Positions 61,130 to 64,000 of a stretch of 64,000 nt of DNA are shown one piece after another (within the stretch, counting starts at the first letter, position 1; the number at the start of each line of letters is the position of its first letter). This DNA is from Vavraia culicis subsp. floridensis (taxonomy: Eukaryota; Microsporidia; Pleistophoridae). The stretch covers positions 1 to 64,000 of the forward strand of contig NW_007360630.1 in NCBI RefSeq assembly GCF_000192795.1, written 5' to 3'. The position numbers were made by a program, and so were the translations under genes. The notes under the pieces are model-generated. The model was not told where the DNA came from. It saw only the letters and a list, made by a program, of their open reading frames with translations, and did not search any database.

Positions 61130-63286
61130 TTAACTTTCTATATCATCCACAAAATCCCAAGTTGGCAATATTTTGAGCCAACGCACCGCATTCTGGTCGT
61201 AGAATCCGTAAGTGAATGGTGAATACAGGCAGAAGACAACGATCTGTAGAAAAAGAATTGCGTAAAGCAATTTCGGTTTTCTAACGAATATAAGAATGCT
61301 GTGCATGGAGAAGTACAGAGCCGGTAAGTAGTGGTGGAAGTAGAGTACCCGGCCGATAAAAAAGAACGGCAGAAAATGAATAGCCCATCCGCCGCAGAAT
61401 AAACAGCAAAAAATCAGATTTTGCATGTTTATACGCTCCTTATTTCGTATTTGTCTGAGCGTCCTGCACAACAAAACTGTGGGCGCAATTAGCACGCATA
61501 TAAGCGAGAGATACCACGAGAACGGATTCCCAAACATGTAAAATTTGATGTTCTCATTGCTCCAACCACACATTCTCAGGCCCCGCCTCAGAATGGGCCA
61601 CTCATAGGCCTGCGAAACGATTCGTATCGGCTCTAGGTCATCGTCCTGCACGAAGGATTTGTTCGTTACATACATCAAGGCGTTATGCTCGACAATGTTG
61701 TGAAATACCGCAGACTTTAAGTTTCTCAGCTCTTTGTATTCCAAGTCCTCGCTCTTTACCTTGTTGTTCATTTCGATATTCCAGAGGGTCGAGCTGTCCT
61801 TTTTATACGAACATGTCACTTCTCCCTGTCTGAACCCCCATTGTGGATACCGCTTATTTGTAGATCGCAGATAGCACTCCTCATCAACGCTCTTCAGTCG
61901 AAACCTGGTGGTCAGTGTTTTGATCCTATCCTCCTTCTTGATTAGATCGTCTGCCACTTCTACCTTAAACAGATTGGTTCTGAAGAGTTCGGTGTTAGGA
62001 GATGTGGACAAAAGCTTATCATCCTTGGAGACATATGCCTTTTTGTTTACCAGATTGAGATAACGAAGGGTGTTCATGTGCATCACAACCACCTCGTCGT
62101 TGTCTTTGACCATCTCGGCCTTTACGTCGCCATCAACAACTTTCTGGAACGCCCAGTAGTTATTCTCGTCTTTGTGTCCGTACGTTGTCATTTGGCTGCC
62201 CTCGCTCTCGGGATATTGGTCTTTGTGCGAGTGCAAGTATTGGCCGCTAAGCTTGGTGGACTTGATTGTCACGACAGTTCCGTACTCCACGTATTTCCTG
62301 AACCTGTGTTCATTGCCTTTCAGGGTGCTCTGGAAAAAAGATGACATGTGACCATCATCGGGACTCGAACGGTTTACAATCCTGAAATGAACGAAAAAAA
62401 AGAACAGGTAAATGATTATGGGAAGCGCAATCAGGTACAACGCTCGTTCGGCAAATACACGGATAAACTGCGTGAACGCTACATTTTTTTGTATCAGAAG
62501 AAGCCACAGCTCGGCAATGATAAATAGGCCCACAAGAAAAGTCGTAAAGCAGCCGATCCATTTCACGCTCTGGACACATCCAAGGGCAGTGCCCAAAAGC
62601 ATGAGATTTGCGGTTGTTCGTCTTCGCATGTACTTGGCGAGGGCGTACACCACCATGGAGGTGAAGAATAAAAGGTGCGAATCGAGCAAGATCAACCGCG
62701 AAATGCAAACCAACGAATTCTCAAAGATTATCATAAATGCGATCACAGTGCAACAATGAACATCGTAAGACATTTCGCGCAGCGTCAGATATGAAAACAG
62801 AGGAACAAATGAGGAAATGAACGCGTGAAACCGTCGCATACCCACGTAGTCCATCTGTGCCGGGTAGCTTGAACCAGAGTCGAATTTGAAATTTACGTCT
62901 TGCCCAAACAGGTACCCGCTCAGTGCTGTCAACATCTTTCCCAGGGGCGGATGAACATCAAAATAGAAAAGTCGCTGCAAATACTTCGATGCAAACTTTC
63001 CAAAGTGGGCCTCGTCCCAAACTACGAAATTGCCCTTTTCTATTTTATAAGAGCGTACTAGGAACGACACCAGAAAGATCAAACAAAGAAGCAAGATTTC
63101 CGATTTTCTTCTTGTCTTATCCTCTGACATGCCATCTTTCATTTTCAAATTAGGCTTTTCGCACGGTACCGTCGGTCTATCCTTTGCTTCCGTATCACTG
63201 GCACTAATCCTTTGCTTTATTATGGAACTTTCGTCTGCTAGCGACCCAGGCTCCTCTTTGTCCGTGTGTATCAGCGGGCTGGTCAT
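61130..63286 (-). CDS. Protein O-mannosyltransferase (PMT family)
   Basis: 718 aa. About residues 62-330: membrane segments with FVVWDEAHFGKFASKYLQ (catalytic Asp91-Glu92 in the first lumenal loop) and FYFDVHPPLGKMLTAL, both PMT signatures. About 335-520: lumenal MIR domains (GTVVTIKSTKLSGQYLHSH, YWAFQKVVDGD, DEECYLRSTNKRYPQWGFRQ). About 590-718: further membrane segments with FFFIGRVLYFHHYLPALYFS. It transfers mannose from dolichol-phosphate-mannose to Ser/Thr of proteins entering the ER. Microsporidia are thought to lack N-glycosylation but to keep this route. TTTAAAAG lies about 28 bases before ATG and no CCC is present. Which PMT subfamily is not decidable by eye; the DVHPPLGKM form resembles PMT2. 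Confidence 0.93.
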   Translation of the reverse strand: MTSPLIHTDKEEPGSLADESSIIKQRISASDTEAKDRPTVPCEKPNLKMKDGMSEDKTRRKSEILLLCLIFLVSFLVRSYKIEKGNFVVWDEAHFGKFASKYLQRLFYFDVHPPLGKMLTALSGYLFGQDVNFKFDSGSSYPAQMDYVGMRRFHAFISSFVPLFSYLTLREMSYDVHCCTVIAFMIIFENSLVCISRLILLDSHLLFFTSMVVYALAKYMRRRTTANLMLLGTALGCVQSVKWIGCFTTFLVGLFIIAELWLLLIQKNVAFTQFIRVFAERALYLIALPIIIYLFFFFVHFRIVNRSSPDDGHMSSFFQSTLKGNEHRFRKYVEYGTVVTIKSTKLSGQYLHSHKDQYPESEGSQMTTYGHKDENNYWAFQKVVDGDVKAEMVKDNDEVVVMHMNTLRYLNLVNKKAYVSKDDKLLSTSPNTELFRTNLFKVEVADDLIKKEDRIKTLTTRFRLKSVDEECYLRSTNKRYPQWGFRQGEVTCSYKKDSSTLWNIEMNNKVKSEDLEYKELRNLKSAVFHNIVEHNALMYVTNKSFVQDDDLEPIRIVSQAYEWPILRRGLRMCGWSNENIKFYMFGNPFSWYLSLICVLIAPTVLLCRTLRQIRNKERINMQNLIFCCLFCGGWAIHFLPFFFIGRVLYFHHYLPALYFSMHSILIFVRKPKLLYAILFLQIVVFCLYSPFTYGFYDQNAVRWLKILPTWDFVDDIES

Positions 63287-63307
63287 TATTTGATTACAAA
63301 TTCTTTG

Positions 63308-63315
63308 CTTTTAAA
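63308..63315 (-). promoter_or_regulatory. TATA-like box (TTTAAAAG) of O-mannosyltransferase gene
   Basis: On the minus strand TTTAAAAG starts 29 bases before the ATG. Confidence 0.45.
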
Positions 63316-64000
63316 GATAACTGTGAAACATGATATCGAAAAGTAAATAAGCGTTGTTTACTTGCATGACGGGCATGCCATCACATCTGCATGCTGATTA
63401 TCAAGCACTCCTCTGTGTGTTCGTGGGATCGGCTGTACTGCAGTGCTTGAAGGCACGTTGAAACCATGATGCTTATTTTTTACCGAGGATGTACCTGATT
63501 GTTGCACACACTCCCACATAACACGAACAAACATGCCCTGTTGGTCCATCATAAAATGGGTGGCCATTTTTGATTCCAAGGCTTGTTCTTGGCTACATTT
63601 AAGTTTTCAACACCAGGTGTACACCGAGTATTGTTCAACCCGTTGCTGACTGCTGTAAGAGAGCAGAACAGGGTGCTATCAACAGCAATATTGAAATGTT
63701 AAATTAATGTAATTCATCGGTCACAAGGTGTGGCTTACGGACCCTCATGTTCGTGCATAATGTGCAATCTGAAGTAAAGGCAAGGGATAGAAAGTCCTAC
63801 AACGAACTAAATGAAGGTTTTCGAACAAAACATTCTTTTTGAATTGCTACTCCCACGTTTTCTCTTTATTTACATGATATGTTTTGGTTAGGTTAAATTT
63901 ACCTGCAAAATAATTGCTGTGAGCATCGGCCCACAGGGCCTTGCGTTATCTGCACCCTCCTGTTTTAACTCAATAATCCCGTTCTGTGCAGCAGGATAAT
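63316..64000. other. Intergenic, nothing recognised
   Basis: 685 bases to the window end. No gene, RNA box or repeat is supported. Confidence 0.45.

Noticed and set aside
1..64000. CRISPR arrays, bacterial operons, riboswitches, prophage
   Set aside because: None seen; all repeats are short local tandem arrays without regular spacers, and the genes are eukaryotic.
1..64000. Spliceosomal introns in the genes
   Set aside because: The gene models I recognise are open from start to stop, and I found no convincing GTAAGT...AG interruption, although U6, SmD2 and Cus1 are present.

Overview
The window looks like a microsporidian nuclear genome segment, most like the larger, gene-sparse genomes of the Trachipleistophora/Vavraia type. 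That name is inference from gene content and layout; I could not run a database search. The evidence is eukaryotic genes with no introns that I can see, very short proteins for their families (THOC1-like about 273 aa, Sec13 266 aa), start codons a few bases after a CCC or GGG motif, TATA-like boxes about 27 bases before the ATG, and AT-rich intergenic DNA full of short direct repeats. About 30 protein genes cover roughly half of the 64 kb. A U6 snRNA gene is also present. An assembly gap of Ns lies at 58234-58615.

Layout. 1-15 kb is gene-poor and holds three signal-peptide proteins of unknown function: a leucine-rich-repeat protein interrupted by an in-frame TGA, a Cys-rich protein with a long Asp/Gly/His/Ser-rich tail, and a helical protein. 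With them are an NC2-alpha-like histone-fold protein and a beta-propeller protein. 15-25 kb is a housekeeping block: a RhoGAP protein, Sec13, an Air1/2-like zinc-knuckle protein, the SF3b subunit Cus1 and glutaminyl-tRNA synthetase. 26-42 kb holds a CDF zinc transporter, a NEK-like kinase, ribosomal protein eL22, Trm8, a small membrane protein, a THOC1/Hpr1-like protein, a coiled-coil protein, S-adenosylmethionine synthetase, an unknown protein and eIF4G. 46-55 kb holds an MFS sugar transporter, Ncs6/Ctu1, a coiled-coil protein, a five-finger C2H2 protein, SmD2 and two single-pass membrane proteins. 56-63 kb holds U6 snRNA, GDP-mannose pyrophosphorylase, CTP:phosphoethanolamine cytidylyltransferase and a protein O-mannosyltransferase.

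How the genes connect. U6, SmD2 and Cus1 show that splicing is retained. Air1/2 and THOC1 belong to nuclear RNA surveillance and export. Trm8, Ncs6, GlnRS, eL22 and eIF4G serve translation. GDP-mannose pyrophosphorylase and O-mannosyltransferase are the first and last kinds of step in protein O-mannosylation, which would modify secreted proteins such as those at the left end.

The most interesting points are the in-frame TGA with a CARYYA-like context in the LRR gene, a near-identical promoter element on two secreted-protein genes, a split between CCC-type housekeeping and TATAAAAG-type secretory starts, a dispersed intergenic motif of about 42 bp, and a U6 gene with an extra terminal hairpin.
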